Below, piece after piece: positions 26,256 to 35,604 of a stretch of DNA of 49,545 bases. This DNA comes from Candidatus Iainarchaeum sp. (GTDB lineage Archaea > Iainarchaeota > Iainarchaeia > JAGGVJ01). The notes beneath the pieces were generated by a model. The model saw nothing but the letters and a program-made list of their open reading frames with translations, was not told the DNA's origin and did not search any database. The stretch spans positions 1-49,545 of the forward strand of contig JAGGVJ010000041.1 of the NCBI GenBank assembly GCA_021158055.1, read 5' to 3'. A program made the translations under genes and the position numbers. Numbering within the stretch: position 1 is the first letter of the stretch; the number at the start of each line of letters is the position of its first letter.

Positions 26256-26603
26256 TCAGACTTCCAGGTCGTCAAGGTAGCGGTTTTGCCGCAGCCAGGT
26301 TACCTGGTTTAAGTGGTATTTCCAGATGACATCTCCTTTTTCGTTTCCCTGGACCGGCCAGGGGTCGACTATGACGATGTCTCCTTGTCGAAGGGTGATT
26401 TTTCTTTTCAGCCTTCCCGGAATGCGGCACATTCTTTCGTTGTTGTCTGTGCATTCCACCCGGAACCTGCTGCCGTGAACCTGGGTTACGAGTCCGATGA
26501 AGTTTCCTTCTTTCGGGGTTCTTACGCGAATCACTTCCTGGGTTCCCGGCGCGGGCTTTTTCTTGAATTTGAATTCTCTTGGTCTTTTTCTGAAATTGGC
26601 CAC
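26256..26603 (-). CDS. eif1a: Translation initiation factor aIF1A
   Basis: The 115 residues match archaeal aIF1A, an OB-fold protein that binds the ribosomal A site during initiation. Motifs: the basic N-terminal tail, FIGLVTQVHGSRFRVECTDNNERMCRIPGRLKRKI and the WPVQGNEKGDVIWKY end of the barrel. It starts 9 bases after the DUF424 stop codon, in line with cotranscription. Confidence 0.95.
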   Translation of the reverse strand: MANFRKRPREFKFKKKPAPGTQEVIRVRTPKEGNFIGLVTQVHGSRFRVECTDNNERMCRIPGRLKRKITLRQGDIVIVDPWPVQGNEKGDVIWKYHLNQVTWLRQNRYLDDLEV

Positions 26604-26612
26604 GTTTACACC

Positions 26613-26906
26613 TCATAATTTGATTATCTGGACATGGGGGACGCCGGCAATGGTCATTATTGACGAGTCATTTATGTCCTGTTCTTTTTTAAGGCAGGAA
26701 ACTGCTTTTTCTCCGGAAATGTTTATCTGGTCAGCTGACAATGCCATTGAATTGATTTTTTCGCCTGGAGTTTCCTGGTTTCCGTAAAATGATTCTTTTA
26801 CGTTTAGCATGAATTTTCCTTCTTCAAAGGTTTTTCCAAGGATGTCCCTGTCGCATACTGCCAGGACTTTTTGCCCGTTTCTTTCATGCATTTTTGCCAC
26901 CATCAA
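26613..26906 (-). CDS. DUF424 family protein
   Basis: A 97-residue protein starting at TTG (26906) or the next codon, ATG (26903). The KVLAVCDRDILGKTFEEG opening and the IMTIAGVPHVQII ending match the archaeal DUF424 family of unknown function. It lies between the aIF2-beta and aIF1A genes, a common archaeal neighbourhood that suggests a link to translation or ribosome assembly. Confidence 0.88.
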   Translation of the reverse strand: MMVAKMHERNGQKVLAVCDRDILGKTFEEGKFMLNVKESFYGNQETPGEKINSMALSADQINISGEKAVSCLKKEQDINDSSIMTIAGVPHVQIIKL

Positions 26907-26952
26907 TTTATCACTCGGAACTGTTTTTTGCCTGAAACCGCGGTTATTGCAG

Positions 26953-27378
26953 TCATTTAAGATTTCTCACGGGAAATGTTGCACCGCATGCTTCGCATTT
27001 AACCTGTTTTATCCTGTCAATTGTAACAAGTTTGGTGTCCGGTTTTCCGCATTCTTTGCAGAGAATAAACTCGTTTAAGTATTCTTCAAGTTTTTTGTTT
27101 ATTGACTTTCCGAGAAATTTCCCCTGCAGGATGCATCTTTGTCCTTCGATGTTTCCTGCGGTTGCAAGTTCTCTTGAAATGAATTTCAGCAGGTGGTTGG
27201 GGTCCCTGTTTAGTGTTGATGAAACTTCACCGAAGTTTTTTATAATTGTTTTTTTCCCTTGTATTTCCGAAATAAAAGAAGGGGGCTCAAACCTTTTTTT
27301 GCTGAGTGCAATTGGGGGTAGTTTTTCATATGCTCTTTCAAGCAATTTTTCGTAGTCTGTTATTGGAATCACCTTCAA
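26953..27378 (-). CDS. eif2b: Translation initiation factor aIF2 subunit beta
   Basis: The 141 residues match aIF2-beta, part of the heterotrimer that carries initiator tRNA. The central domain shows NRDPNHLLKFISRELATAGNIEGQRCILQGKF. The C-terminal zinc ribbon has CKEC (about residues 112-115) and CEAC (about 132-135). It is the first gene of the minus-strand information-processing cluster that ends with top6A. Minus-strand TATA-like sequences lie in the 230-base gap upstream. Confidence 0.95.
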   Translation of the reverse strand: MKVIPITDYEKLLERAYEKLPPIALSKKRFEPPSFISEIQGKKTIIKNFGEVSSTLNRDPNHLLKFISRELATAGNIEGQRCILQGKFLGKSINKKLEEYLNEFILCKECGKPDTKLVTIDRIKQVKCEACGATFPVRNLK

Positions 27379-27612
27379 TGATTAAATTATTTTTGTAGCT
27401 TTGCATTTGATGCATAGTGAATAAATGTATAGATGCATAGTAAGTGGTGCGTGTGAAATGAATGAGTCATTTCGCGGGAAATGCCTGTTTGCAGTTGTTT
27501 TTGTCCTTGTTTTATAGTTTTTTTGCCTTTATAATATCGGTTTTAAATCTTTATAAACCTCTTGTTTTCTGAACCGCTGCAAAACGCTTGCTTACGCGCT
27601 CACAGGAGTTGC

Positions 27613-28626
27613 TTACCCGAACAGCAGGGTTCCTGCGACAAAAAACACAAGTGCCCCCGCGACTATCGGCGGCAGTGCAGGGAGCATTCTTCCTTTTTTT
27701 CTTTCAACAAGATTGATTACGACAACAAGGCCTGAAAGCGCACCGAAACAGACAAACAGGGCTTTAATCAGGGACGTGCTGACTGCCACGGTTCCAAAAT
27801 TAATGAATGTGCTTTGGGGCGCGTTCAGGACTGCGGCGGCGAATATCAAAGGCATTACAAGGTCGCCGGTTCCAAGTTCAAAGATCCTGTTTTTCACAGG
27901 GAAAGATAATGTGAATGCCATGTCATTGGCAATTATTGACTTTGCCATCTCAACCATGTGTTTTGTGAAAAACACGGCGATTATATCGTAAAGCGAGAGA
28001 ATCAAAAGAAAAACAATCGCAGGCAGTACTCCAAGCGATGCCCCGAGAATCCCCCCGACCCCTGCTATTGCAAGCACAGCGCTCATGTTTTTTGTGGCAA
28101 TGGTTTTTTTTACTGTTTTTAAGACCAGTACAAGGCCTGCAAGAGCAATTGCAGGCAATTCCGGGACAAACGCTGAAAAGACAAGCACGGATGCGAAAAA
28201 CACCGCGATTGTTTCGATTATCTTCAAAAACACCTTTATTTTGAGCCGTATTACTGCAATCATTATCGCAGTCATTATGATGATCAACCCAAAAAACTCA
28301 AAACTGTTGCTGATTTCCTCAGGGTTTTCAGTCACTGTTATCTGTTGCAGTGAAAGCGACTGTGAAACATACAGACCGAGAAGTTGCGTGAACAAAAAGC
28401 AGACCATCACCATGAAATAAAGTTTTCTGGTTTCGGTTTTCCAAGTATTTTTTTGGGGTTTTGGTTTTGTTGCTTGTTTTTCACCTTCCTGTTCTTTTGC
28501 CTTTTTGTTTTCCGCTTTTGTTGTTTGTTTTTTGCTGTCTGTTTTTTGTTTCTTTGTCTTTTTGCTGTCTTGTTTTTTTGCTTTTGCACCCAAGGTTTTT
28601 GCTTTGCTGTCTTGTTTTTTTGCCAT
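27613..28626 (-). CDS. Presenilin/signal-peptide-peptidase-type intramembrane aspartyl protease
   Basis: A 337-residue multi-pass protein with the three hallmarks of family A22: LYDIIAV (D214), GTGDLVMP (D255, the GxGD motif) and LPALPP (PAL, residues 316-318). Such enzymes cut helices inside membranes, often remnant signal peptides. About nine hydrophobic segments follow an unusual N-terminal extension of ~60 residues made mostly of Lys, Gln and Thr, which is cytosolic by charge and lacks a known role. It starts 22 bases after the MCM stop codon. Confidence 0.88.
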   Translation of the reverse strand: MAKKQDSKAKTLGAKAKKQDSKKTKKQKTDSKKQTTKAENKKAKEQEGEKQATKPKPQKNTWKTETRKLYFMVMVCFLFTQLLGLYVSQSLSLQQITVTENPEEISNSFEFFGLIIIMTAIMIAVIRLKIKVFLKIIETIAVFFASVLVFSAFVPELPAIALAGLVLVLKTVKKTIATKNMSAVLAIAGVGGILGASLGVLPAIVFLLILSLYDIIAVFFTKHMVEMAKSIIANDMAFTLSFPVKNRIFELGTGDLVMPLIFAAAVLNAPQSTFINFGTVAVSTSLIKALFVCFGALSGLVVVINLVERKKGRMLPALPPIVAGALVFFVAGTLLFG

Positions 28627-28648
28627 GTTGTTTTCCCTTTTTCTTTTT

Positions 28649-30739
28649 TCATTCTATTTTTTTTATCATCTTGACATATTTTCTTTTCGGCTCATAAAGT
28701 TCGCCTTTCTTGATCATGGCAGAGATTATTTCAAGGGCTTTGTCTTCGTCGATGTCATGGTCTTTTGCGTGTTTTACTATGTCGTCTTTGTGAATGAGGT
28801 CTTTTTCAGCACTTAATTCAGCTATGATTTTCATTATTTGTTTCATTTTGTTAACGCTTGACTGGGTTTTCCCTGTTCCGATTATCCCGATGTCAAGCCT
28901 TCCGGTTTCAGGGTCTTTTGCCACCATTTCAAGACTATACCTGAAGATGTCTATTGCTTTTTCAATGTCTTGCTCTTCTATTTCAGAAGACAGCCTTATT
29001 TTCGCAGAGGCCTCGGAAAGCCTTATGATTGCCTGCAACTGTCTTGCGGTAGCGCTTACGACTCCTTCTTTTCTTCCATGTGACCTTAGTTCCATGTAAA
29101 AGTTTGCTATGCGGTCCATCATTTTTGGCTTTATGACAGGGATCATCTCGCGTCTTGCGTAAGCGATGTATTTTCTCATCAAGTCGATTTCAATGACTGG
29201 TTTTATTATTTCTTCCGCTTTTTCAAGGTCTGAAAGGACAATTTCCTTGTTTTGCGACTGCCTTGCAATAAGTCCGGCTGCATAGTTTCCTTTCAGGATG
29301 TGATTTGCGATTTTCCTGTCCTGGTCGGCTTTTGTCTCGTCGCGGATCACGAATATGAGGTCAAACCTTGAAAGAAGCGGTGGGGGGACATCAAATTGCG
29401 TGGTCGCCAGTTCGTTCGGGTCAAACCGCCCGTATTTCGGGTTGGCGCTTGCAAGGACAGAGGTCTGTGTCTTGAACTGGGCGACGATCCCTGCTTTTGC
29501 AATGCTCACTGTCTGCTGTTCCATGGCTTCGTGCATGGAAGACCGGTCTTCCTCGGTCATCTTGTCAAACTCGTCAATCATTGCCTGCCCGCCGTTTGCA
29601 AGAACAAGCGCGCCTGCTTTCAGGGTCCATCCCCCTTCTCCGAACTCGTCTTTTTCAGCTGAAGCAGTGAGTCCCGCGGCAGAAGAAGATTTTCCGCTTA
29701 CAACAATGCTTTTTGGAGCAAGCCTGTGCACGTACCCCATCAGTTCGCTTTTTCCGACACCCGGGTCTCCGATTAGCAGTATGTGGATGTCTGAGCGGAT
29801 TTTTTTCCCATCAGGCTGTATCTTGTGAGGGGTTCCGCTGAAAAGCTGCAGCACAAGCGATTCTTTTATGCGCTCGTTTCCGTAGATTCCGGGCGCAATT
29901 GATTTCATGAGCTTGTCGTAAATTTCAGGGTCTTTTGCAAGTTCAATGATTTGTTTTTCTTCTTTTGGCGTTATGTCGACTTCCTCGAATTCTTTTTGCG
30001 TCTGGATAAAGTTGTTTGCTTCAAGGTACCTTCCGTAAACAGATGTTTTTTTTACCGGGGGCCTGAGCCGAAGTGTGCCGATGACTTCTATTCTTGCCCC
30101 TGGAGTCAGTTTGTTTGTCAGGTCGTCTTCAAGGAGCACTTCAATGTATTTTGCCTGTTCCCCTCCTTTCATGTATTCAAGGGGTTCCTGAATCTGTATT
30201 TTTTGAAAGTCAATGAAAGTGCTTTCTTCAAGCATTAATTCAAATTCCCTGCGGTCGCATTCGCAAAAACCAGGCCTTGTCAGTTCCAGGTCGTTTTGGG
30301 GAATCCTGTACACCCTCCCGCATTTTTTGCACCTGAACGCCGCGAGTTTTAGTTTGGGAAGCACGTCGACCATGAGGCGGACGACTCCTTCAACGGCAAT
30401 TAGCTTGTTTAAGTGGGAGGCGTTTATGTTGGTTATCAGGTGTTTTTCTTCTCTTGGAATGTTTATGAACCGCACGTGGGGTTCAAAATCAGTTGTTTCG
30501 CTTCCGCTGTCAATGCCCTGAACGGCTTTTTTTATCGCGTCAATGACTGTGTTCGGGTTTTCAAGGAGTTCATCTGCCAAATCAATGTTGAACTTATCAA
30601 GTTTTTTGTAGTCAATTTCAAGAGATTTTTCTTCAGGATACCTTTCAGCAAGCTTTTGTATTTGCGAAAAATATTCGTCCCTTAAGAAAGCCTCGAATTT
30701 TCCGACAAGCGGATTGTATGTTGCAGATTCAACTTCCAA
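28649..30739 (-). CDS. mcm: Replicative DNA helicase MCM
   Basis: The 696 residues match archaeal MCM, the hexameric 3'-5' replicative helicase. The N-terminal domain contains a zinc motif (CKKCGRVY ... CECD, about 137-165). The AAA+ core has Walker A in GDPGVGKSE, Walker B in AMIDEFDKM, sensor SANPKYGRFD and the arginine finger LLSRFDLIF. A winged helix closes the C-terminus. No intein is present. A 17-bp tandem array lies in the upstream gap. Confidence 0.97.
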   Translation of the reverse strand: MEVESATYNPLVGKFEAFLRDEYFSQIQKLAERYPEEKSLEIDYKKLDKFNIDLADELLENPNTVIDAIKKAVQGIDSGSETTDFEPHVRFINIPREEKHLITNINASHLNKLIAVEGVVRLMVDVLPKLKLAAFRCKKCGRVYRIPQNDLELTRPGFCECDRREFELMLEESTFIDFQKIQIQEPLEYMKGGEQAKYIEVLLEDDLTNKLTPGARIEVIGTLRLRPPVKKTSVYGRYLEANNFIQTQKEFEEVDITPKEEKQIIELAKDPEIYDKLMKSIAPGIYGNERIKESLVLQLFSGTPHKIQPDGKKIRSDIHILLIGDPGVGKSELMGYVHRLAPKSIVVSGKSSSAAGLTASAEKDEFGEGGWTLKAGALVLANGGQAMIDEFDKMTEEDRSSMHEAMEQQTVSIAKAGIVAQFKTQTSVLASANPKYGRFDPNELATTQFDVPPPLLSRFDLIFVIRDETKADQDRKIANHILKGNYAAGLIARQSQNKEIVLSDLEKAEEIIKPVIEIDLMRKYIAYARREMIPVIKPKMMDRIANFYMELRSHGRKEGVVSATARQLQAIIRLSEASAKIRLSSEIEEQDIEKAIDIFRYSLEMVAKDPETGRLDIGIIGTGKTQSSVNKMKQIMKIIAELSAEKDLIHKDDIVKHAKDHDIDEDKALEIISAMIKKGELYEPKRKYVKMIKKIE

Positions 30740-30788
30740 AAAACGTCACCCCCCGTGCTCGTTTGTAATACCCTATTTAGCGGTAGTT

Positions 30789-30869
30789 AGATTGTGGTTA
30801 TAGTCAGATTGTGGTTATAGTCAGATTGTGGTTATAGTCAGATTGTGGTTATAGTCAGATTGTGGTTAT
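30789..30869. repeat. 17-bp perfect tandem repeat, 4.8 copies
   Basis: The unit agattgtggttatagtc is repeated without change from 30789, with a partial fifth unit ending at 30869. It lies upstream of mcm, 50 bases before its start codon in the minus orientation. No spacers are present, so it is not a CRISPR array. Confidence 0.9.
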
Positions 30870-31000
30870 TATGATTATTAGAATTAATTATGATTAATGA
30901 GTAAATTAAAGATTTGCTTAGGGAAAAACTTTATTTCCCTTTAATGTGTTTTTTAACGGTTTTCTCCTGCTGTTAAAATAAAGTAAACACTGGCCTGCAC

Positions 31001-31966
31001 TCAAAACAAAGCAAACATTTTCCCTATGAAGAAGATGTAGAACAGGATGAATATTCCGCCTTCCCATTTTGTGAGTTCTTTGTCGTGGGTTATGAAGAAG
31101 AACAGGAGCGTGACTGCGACGAGCATCGGCAGTGCTGTTTCTATTAGTATTTTGGGGACAATTAAGGGGGTTATGAGTGCGGGTATTGCCATCACCGTGA
31201 ATATGTTGAATATGTTTGACCCGAGCACGTTTCCGATGGCTATTTCCGGTTTTCCTTTTTTTGCCGCGGTTACTGTCACCATCAGTTCGGGAAGTGATGT
31301 TCCAAGGGCCATTGCGGTGATTGCTATGAGTTCGGTTCCTATGTTTATGATTTGGGAGAGGGTTATCATTGCCTGGATGGTCAGTTGTGCGCTTATGCAT
31401 ATGAACAGTGCGCTTATGACAAAGTATGCGTATTCTTTTTGCGTGAGTTTTTGGTTTTTTATTATTCCTTTGAGTTCTTTTTTTATTTCGGTGTCTTTGT
31501 GTTCTTTTTGCGTGGATAGCGTGTAGTTGATGTATATTGCCGCGCCTGCGATGAATATGATTGCTTCGGGCAGTGAGAAGATGCCGTCTGAAATTGCAAG
31601 CGCAAACAGGAAAGTTGAACCCAGGAGTATGGGGAGGTCGACGCGGGTGATTTCGTATGTCAGTTTCAGTTTTTTGTTTAGTATGACTGCTGTTCCAAGC
31701 ACAAGGCATATGTTTGTGATGTTTGAACCGATCACTGTTGCTGCGACTATTTCAGTGGAACCGCTTAGCGTTGCAAATATTGAGGCGATCAGTTCGGGAA
31801 ACGATGTCCCGATGCTTACGAGAGTCACGCCGATTATGAACGGCGGTATTCCCATCAGTATCCCGATTCTTTCAGCCGAGTCTGTGAAGTAGTCTGATGA
31901 TTTTACGAGAACCCCGAGGCTTACCGCAAAAGCTGCCGCAAAAAATGCAAGCATCATTAAGTCCAT
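31001..31966 (-). CDS. Na+/Ca2+ exchanger-type cation antiporter (CaCA family)
   Basis: A 321-residue protein with about ten hydrophobic helices and the two inverted alpha repeats of the family: SIGTSFPELIASIFATLSGSTE with GSNITNICLVLG, and ALGTSLPELMVTVTAAKKGKPE with GNVLGSNIFNIF. The acidic residues in GTSxPE are the ion-binding glutamates. It likely exports Ca2+ using the Na+ or H+ gradient. Monocistronic; its start faces the methionyl-tRNA synthetase gene. Confidence 0.9.
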   Translation of the reverse strand: MDLMMLAFFAAAFAVSLGVLVKSSDYFTDSAERIGILMGIPPFIIGVTLVSIGTSFPELIASIFATLSGSTEIVAATVIGSNITNICLVLGTAVILNKKLKLTYEITRVDLPILLGSTFLFALAISDGIFSLPEAIIFIAGAAIYINYTLSTQKEHKDTEIKKELKGIIKNQKLTQKEYAYFVISALFICISAQLTIQAMITLSQIINIGTELIAITAMALGTSLPELMVTVTAAKKGKPEIAIGNVLGSNIFNIFTVMAIPALITPLIVPKILIETALPMLVAVTLLFFFITHDKELTKWEGGIFILFYIFFIGKMFALF

Positions 31967-32124
31967 GAAAAGAATAAAAGCGCAGTGGTTTAAGTTATTT
32001 ATGTTTGCGCCGGGCGTTGGGTTTGTTTTTGCTTTGTGTGTTGGAAATGTTTTTAATCAATGAACTTGATTAGTATTTTTAGTTTTTAGTTATTGATTAT
32101 TTTGACTTGACCCATATTTTACAG

Positions 32125-33810
32125 GTGTTTGTTATCAGCGAAAAAGTTCTTGTTACGGCGGCTCTTCCTTACGCAAACGGTTTGCTTCACATTGCTCACG
32201 TCAGGAGCACGTATCTTCCGGCGGATGTGTTTTCGCGGTTTTTGAAGGCGACGGGTCGCGACGCGATTTATATTTGCGCGTCTGATGACCACGGCACTCC
32301 CATTGAAGTGAATGCTGCAAAGCGCGGGGTTTCGCCTGAAGAACACGTTGCTTTTTTCAGGAAGAAACAAGTTCGCGATTTCAAGGATTTGGGCATAGAG
32401 TTTGATTTTTTTTCTCGCAGCAGCGGAAAGGTAAACCGAGAGTTTTCTGATTTTTTCTTCAATACTTTAAAGGAAAAAGGGTTTATTGAAGAACGCGAGG
32501 TATTGCATCGTTTTTGCCCTAAGTGCAAGAGGTTTTTGCCTGACAGGTTTGTCAAGGGAACGTGTCCTTTTTGCGGTGCTTTTGACCAGTACGGCGACGG
32601 GTGCGAGGAGTGCGGCAAGATTTACCGTCCTGTTGATTTGCTTGATCCAAAATGCGCGCAGTGCGGAACGGTTCCTGTTGAAAAGGCAGGCAAGCATTTT
32701 TTTTTCAAGCTGAGTTCTTTTTCAGGCAAGCTCAAGTCGTGGCTTGAGTCAAACAATGCTTTGCAGAGTGAAGTGAAAAACTATGCTTTGAAGTGGATTG
32801 AGGAAGGGCTTGAGGACTGGGACATTACCCGCGACGCCCCTTATTGCGGTTTTGAGATCCCGGGCGAGAAAGACAAGTATTATTATGTGTGGTTTGACGC
32901 GCCAATCGCTTATTTTTCTTCTGTTGCGCAGTGGGCAAAGGAAAAAGGTGTTGAGTTTGACGGGTTTGTGAGCGGGGACGCAAAGATTTATCATTTTATC
33001 GGAAAGGACATTCTTTACCACCATTATCTTTTTTGGCCTGCCATGCTTTTGGGCGTTGAAAAGTTTTCTTTGCCTTTTGCGATTCCGACAAGGGGGCATG
33101 GTCTTTTGGCAGGGAAGAAGATGAGCAAATCAAGGGGAAGTTTTATTACTGTTGAGGATTTCCTCAAGGAGTTCCCTGCTGATTATCTGCGGTATTACTG
33201 GTCGGCAACGACTTCTTATTCAATGCAGGACGGGTCTTTTTTTTGGGGTGATTTTCAAAGGAGGGTCAATGACGACCTTGCGAACACGCTTGGTAATTTT
33301 GTCAACAGGACTCTTGTGTTTGTGAAGAACAATTTTGACTCTAAGGTTCCTGAAATCCTGAAACCGCGGCAGTTGGCGGGAGCTGAAAAAGAGTTTGACG
33401 CCGCGATTTCCAGGGTGGCCGGGGATGTTTTTTCCGCGATGGATTCAGGGGATTTGAAGAAAGGTCTTGAGGTTTTGATGGATTTTGTCCGCGAGTGCAA
33501 CAAGTATTTCAATGATTCAAAACCGTGGCAGCTTGTGAAGGAAGGAAAAGATTCTTCGGCGTCTGTTTCTGTCTCTCTTTGCGCAAAGGCGGTTGCAACC
33601 GTTGCAGTGCTTGCTTTTCCGTTTGTTCCTGTTTCGTCAAGGGATATCTGGAGCCAGTTGGGTTTCAGCTCAGAGCTTGAAAAGGTAAAGTGGGGTTCTT
33701 TGAAGTCGCTTTCTGTCGGCGGCCTGGTCATAAAAAATCCAAAGCCGGTGTTTAAGAAAATTGAGGATTCCGTGATAAAGAAGGTTTCGCGGGATTTGGG
33801 CGGGGCATGA
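32125..33810 (+). CDS. metG: Methionyl-tRNA synthetase, catalytic part only
   Basis: Charges tRNA-Met with methionine. Signature sequences: LPYANGLLHIAHVRSTY (HIGH-type), two zinc knuckles in FCPKCKRFLPDRF and CEECGKIYR ... CAQC, and GKKMSKSRG (KMSKS). It ends right after the anticodon-binding helices, at about 561 residues, without the usual C-terminal EMAP-like domain, which is the separate next gene. The start is uncertain: GTG at 32125 or TTG at 32107. Confidence 0.95.
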   Translation: MFVISEKVLVTAALPYANGLLHIAHVRSTYLPADVFSRFLKATGRDAIYICASDDHGTPIEVNAAKRGVSPEEHVAFFRKKQVRDFKDLGIEFDFFSRSSGKVNREFSDFFFNTLKEKGFIEEREVLHRFCPKCKRFLPDRFVKGTCPFCGAFDQYGDGCEECGKIYRPVDLLDPKCAQCGTVPVEKAGKHFFFKLSSFSGKLKSWLESNNALQSEVKNYALKWIEEGLEDWDITRDAPYCGFEIPGEKDKYYYVWFDAPIAYFSSVAQWAKEKGVEFDGFVSGDAKIYHFIGKDILYHHYLFWPAMLLGVEKFSLPFAIPTRGHGLLAGKKMSKSRGSFITVEDFLKEFPADYLRYYWSATTSYSMQDGSFFWGDFQRRVNDDLANTLGNFVNRTLVFVKNNFDSKVPEILKPRQLAGAEKEFDAAISRVAGDVFSAMDSGDLKKGLEVLMDFVRECNKYFNDSKPWQLVKEGKDSSASVSVSLCAKAVATVAVLAFPFVPVSSRDIWSQLGFSSELEKVKWGSLKSLSVGGLVIKNPKPVFKKIEDSVIKKVSRDLGGA

Positions 33811-33858
33811 TTTTTTTTTGTGTTTTGAAGTACTTTTTAAGGTTTTGAAGGTGATTTT

Positions 33859-34191
33859 TTGACTGGTGTTGTTTCTTTTAGTGATTTCAAGAAAGTGGAT
33901 TTGAGGGTAGGCAAAGTTATTGAAGCGGAGCCTCACCCCAATGCTGACAAGTTGTATGTTTTAAAGGTTGATTTGGGCGAGGAGAGTCCGAGAACTGTTG
34001 TTGCCGGGATTGTCCGGTGGTTCAAACCGGAAGAGCTTGTAGGCAAGAGCGTGGTTGTTGCGGCAAACCTTGAGCCGGCTAAAATCCGCGGGGTGTTGTC
34101 GCAGGGAATGCTTCTTGTGGCTGAAAAAGATGAAAAGATTTCTTTGCTTTCAGTTGAGTCAGAGATGCCTGCCGGCTCGCGGGTAATGTAA
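33859..34191 (+). CDS. Stand-alone tRNA-binding (EMAP/MetRS beta-type) domain protein
   Basis: The gene encodes 110 residues from a TTG start, 7 bases after a gaaggtga ribosome binding site. The whole protein is one OB-fold tRNA-binding domain: FKKVDLRVGKVIEAEPHPNADKLYVLKVDLG, then VVAANLEPAKIRGVLSQGMLL. In many archaea and bacteria this domain is fused to MetRS. Here it follows metG after 48 bases and probably acts in trans as the MetRS beta subunit. Confidence 0.9.
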   Translation: MTGVVSFSDFKKVDLRVGKVIEAEPHPNADKLYVLKVDLGEESPRTVVAGIVRWFKPEELVGKSVVVAANLEPAKIRGVLSQGMLLVAEKDEKISLLSVESEMPAGSRVM

Positions 34192-34234
34192 GCAAACGCT
34201 TGTGAAGCAAATGCTGTAATTTGCGAATCAGCTG

Positions 34235-34627
34235 TTAGCGGACTCTTGTTATTTGCATGAGTGATTCAAACATCATGTACTCGACTTCTTTTCCTGATTC
34301 AAGCGGACCGCCTTCAAGTTTTTGCGGTGCTGTGATGTCAAAGGTTGCGTAAGTTGAAAGGTCCATGAGCTGAACGGTTGTTCCGGAAACCGATATTACC
34401 TGCGCAGTGCTTTTTTCAATGACCGGTGCTTCAATTGTTGCGTCGGTTGGTTTGAGTATTCCTCTTTTCTGGTTGTCGAATATGCCGATTCCGTCGACTC
34501 TTGCTTTTGTAGACCCGTGTTTTCCGGGTTTGCTTTTTGTGACGCCGAGCACTTTGCACGGCGCCCCGTCCATCATTACATAGCTTCCTTTTTTCAGTTC
34601 TTTTACTATTGTGTGAACTATTGCCAA
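34235..34627 (-). CDS. eif5a: Translation factor aIF5A
   Basis: The 130 residues match archaeal IF5A, which helps ribosomes past difficult peptide bonds. The lysine to be converted to (deoxy)hypusine is K36 in SKPGKHGSTKAR. The OB-fold C-terminal domain follows. The start ATG is preceded by aaaggtga. It is divergent from the TatD gene, with AT-rich promoter sequence between them. Confidence 0.95.
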   Translation of the reverse strand: MAIVHTIVKELKKGSYVMMDGAPCKVLGVTKSKPGKHGSTKARVDGIGIFDNQKRGILKPTDATIEAPVIEKSTAQVISVSGTTVQLMDLSTYATFDITAPQKLEGGPLESGKEVEYMMFESLMQITRVR

Positions 34628-34777
34628 AAAATCACCTTTAATTTTTGTTTTTTATTGTTCTATAATTCTGTGTGTGTGTTGTAATTCTAATGTTTTGTAA
34701 TTTTAATGTTTTAGTTTTGTCTTGTAATATGTAGCTTAATGCTTTTAATTAAATACCTTGCTTTCAATAACTCTATT

Positions 34778-35599
34778 ATGGAAAGTGGTTCAGGCAGTGA
34801 TTTAAACGGTTCAAAATTAAACGGTTCAAAAAATGTTTTTTTTGATTGCCACACTCATTTAGGCAGAAACTTCTTTAAAAATGATTTGAAGGAAGTGATT
34901 GCGCGGGCGCAAAAAGCAGGGGTTCAAAGGGTGGTGAATTGCGGTCTTGACAAGCAGACCAATCTCGAGACTGTTTCTCTTGCCCGCGAGTTTGATTTGG
35001 TTTGCGCTGCTGTTGGTTTTTCCCCCACTGATGTGTCAAAAGCCACGGGAGAAGAGGAACTGGCGGTTCTTTCCCAGATTGAATCTTTTGACGCGGTTGC
35101 TGTGGGTGAGGTGGGTCTTGATTTTCACTGGATTAAAGACGAGGGTGAAAGGAAAAGGCAGGCGGAGGTGTTTTTGAAGATTCTTGAAATCGCTGAAAAG
35201 CGGGGGTTGCCTGTGATTATTCACTCGAGGGCGGCGGAGAGGGAAGTGGTTGACATTCTTGAAAGCTTTGGAAAATCATGCTTTGTAATGCATTGTTTTA
35301 CCGGGAAGCTTTCGCTTGCAAAGCGCGCGCTTGATTTGGGTTGTTTTTTTTCGATTCCCACAAATGTGTGTTATTATTCTTCAATGCAGAAACTCGCAGG
35401 GATTGTTCCGCTTGAAAAGTTGTTGATTGAAACTGATTCGCCGTTTTTGCATCCGCAGCGCGGTGAAAGGAACGAGCCTGCTTTTGTTGTTCGCGCGTAT
35501 GAAACGGTTTCAAACATTAAGAATATAAATATTGAGCGTCTTTGTGATAGTGTATATTTTAATTTTACCCATGTTTTTGGGGTTAGTTTGCCCCGGTGA
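34778..35599 (+). CDS. TatD-family metal-dependent hydrolase/DNase
   Basis: I use the ATG at 34778 (273 residues); an upstream ATG at 34739 lies in frame but adds an odd hydrophobic stretch. Metal ligands of the TIM-barrel family are visible: FDCHTHLG, GEVGLDFHW, IIHSRAAE, MHCFTG and IETDSPFL. The family includes 3'-5' DNases and RNases. A short Ser/Gly/Asn repeat (GSDLNGSKLNGSK) precedes the barrel. The NYN-domain gene overlaps its 3' end or starts just after it. Confidence 0.9.
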   Translation: MESGSGSDLNGSKLNGSKNVFFDCHTHLGRNFFKNDLKEVIARAQKAGVQRVVNCGLDKQTNLETVSLAREFDLVCAAVGFSPTDVSKATGEEELAVLSQIESFDAVAVGEVGLDFHWIKDEGERKRQAEVFLKILEIAEKRGLPVIIHSRAAEREVVDILESFGKSCFVMHCFTGKLSLAKRALDLGCFFSIPTNVCYYSSMQKLAGIVPLEKLLIETDSPFLHPQRGERNEPAFVVRAYETVSNIKNINIERLCDSVYFNFTHVFGVSLPR

Positions 35600-35604
35600 T
35601 TTTT

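Noticed and set aside
30918-31709. Long 263-codon frame antisense to the cation antiporter
   Set aside because: It shadows the antiporter gene; its residues are dominated by His, Arg and Asn runs that come from the reverse complement of membrane-helix codons, and no family is visible.
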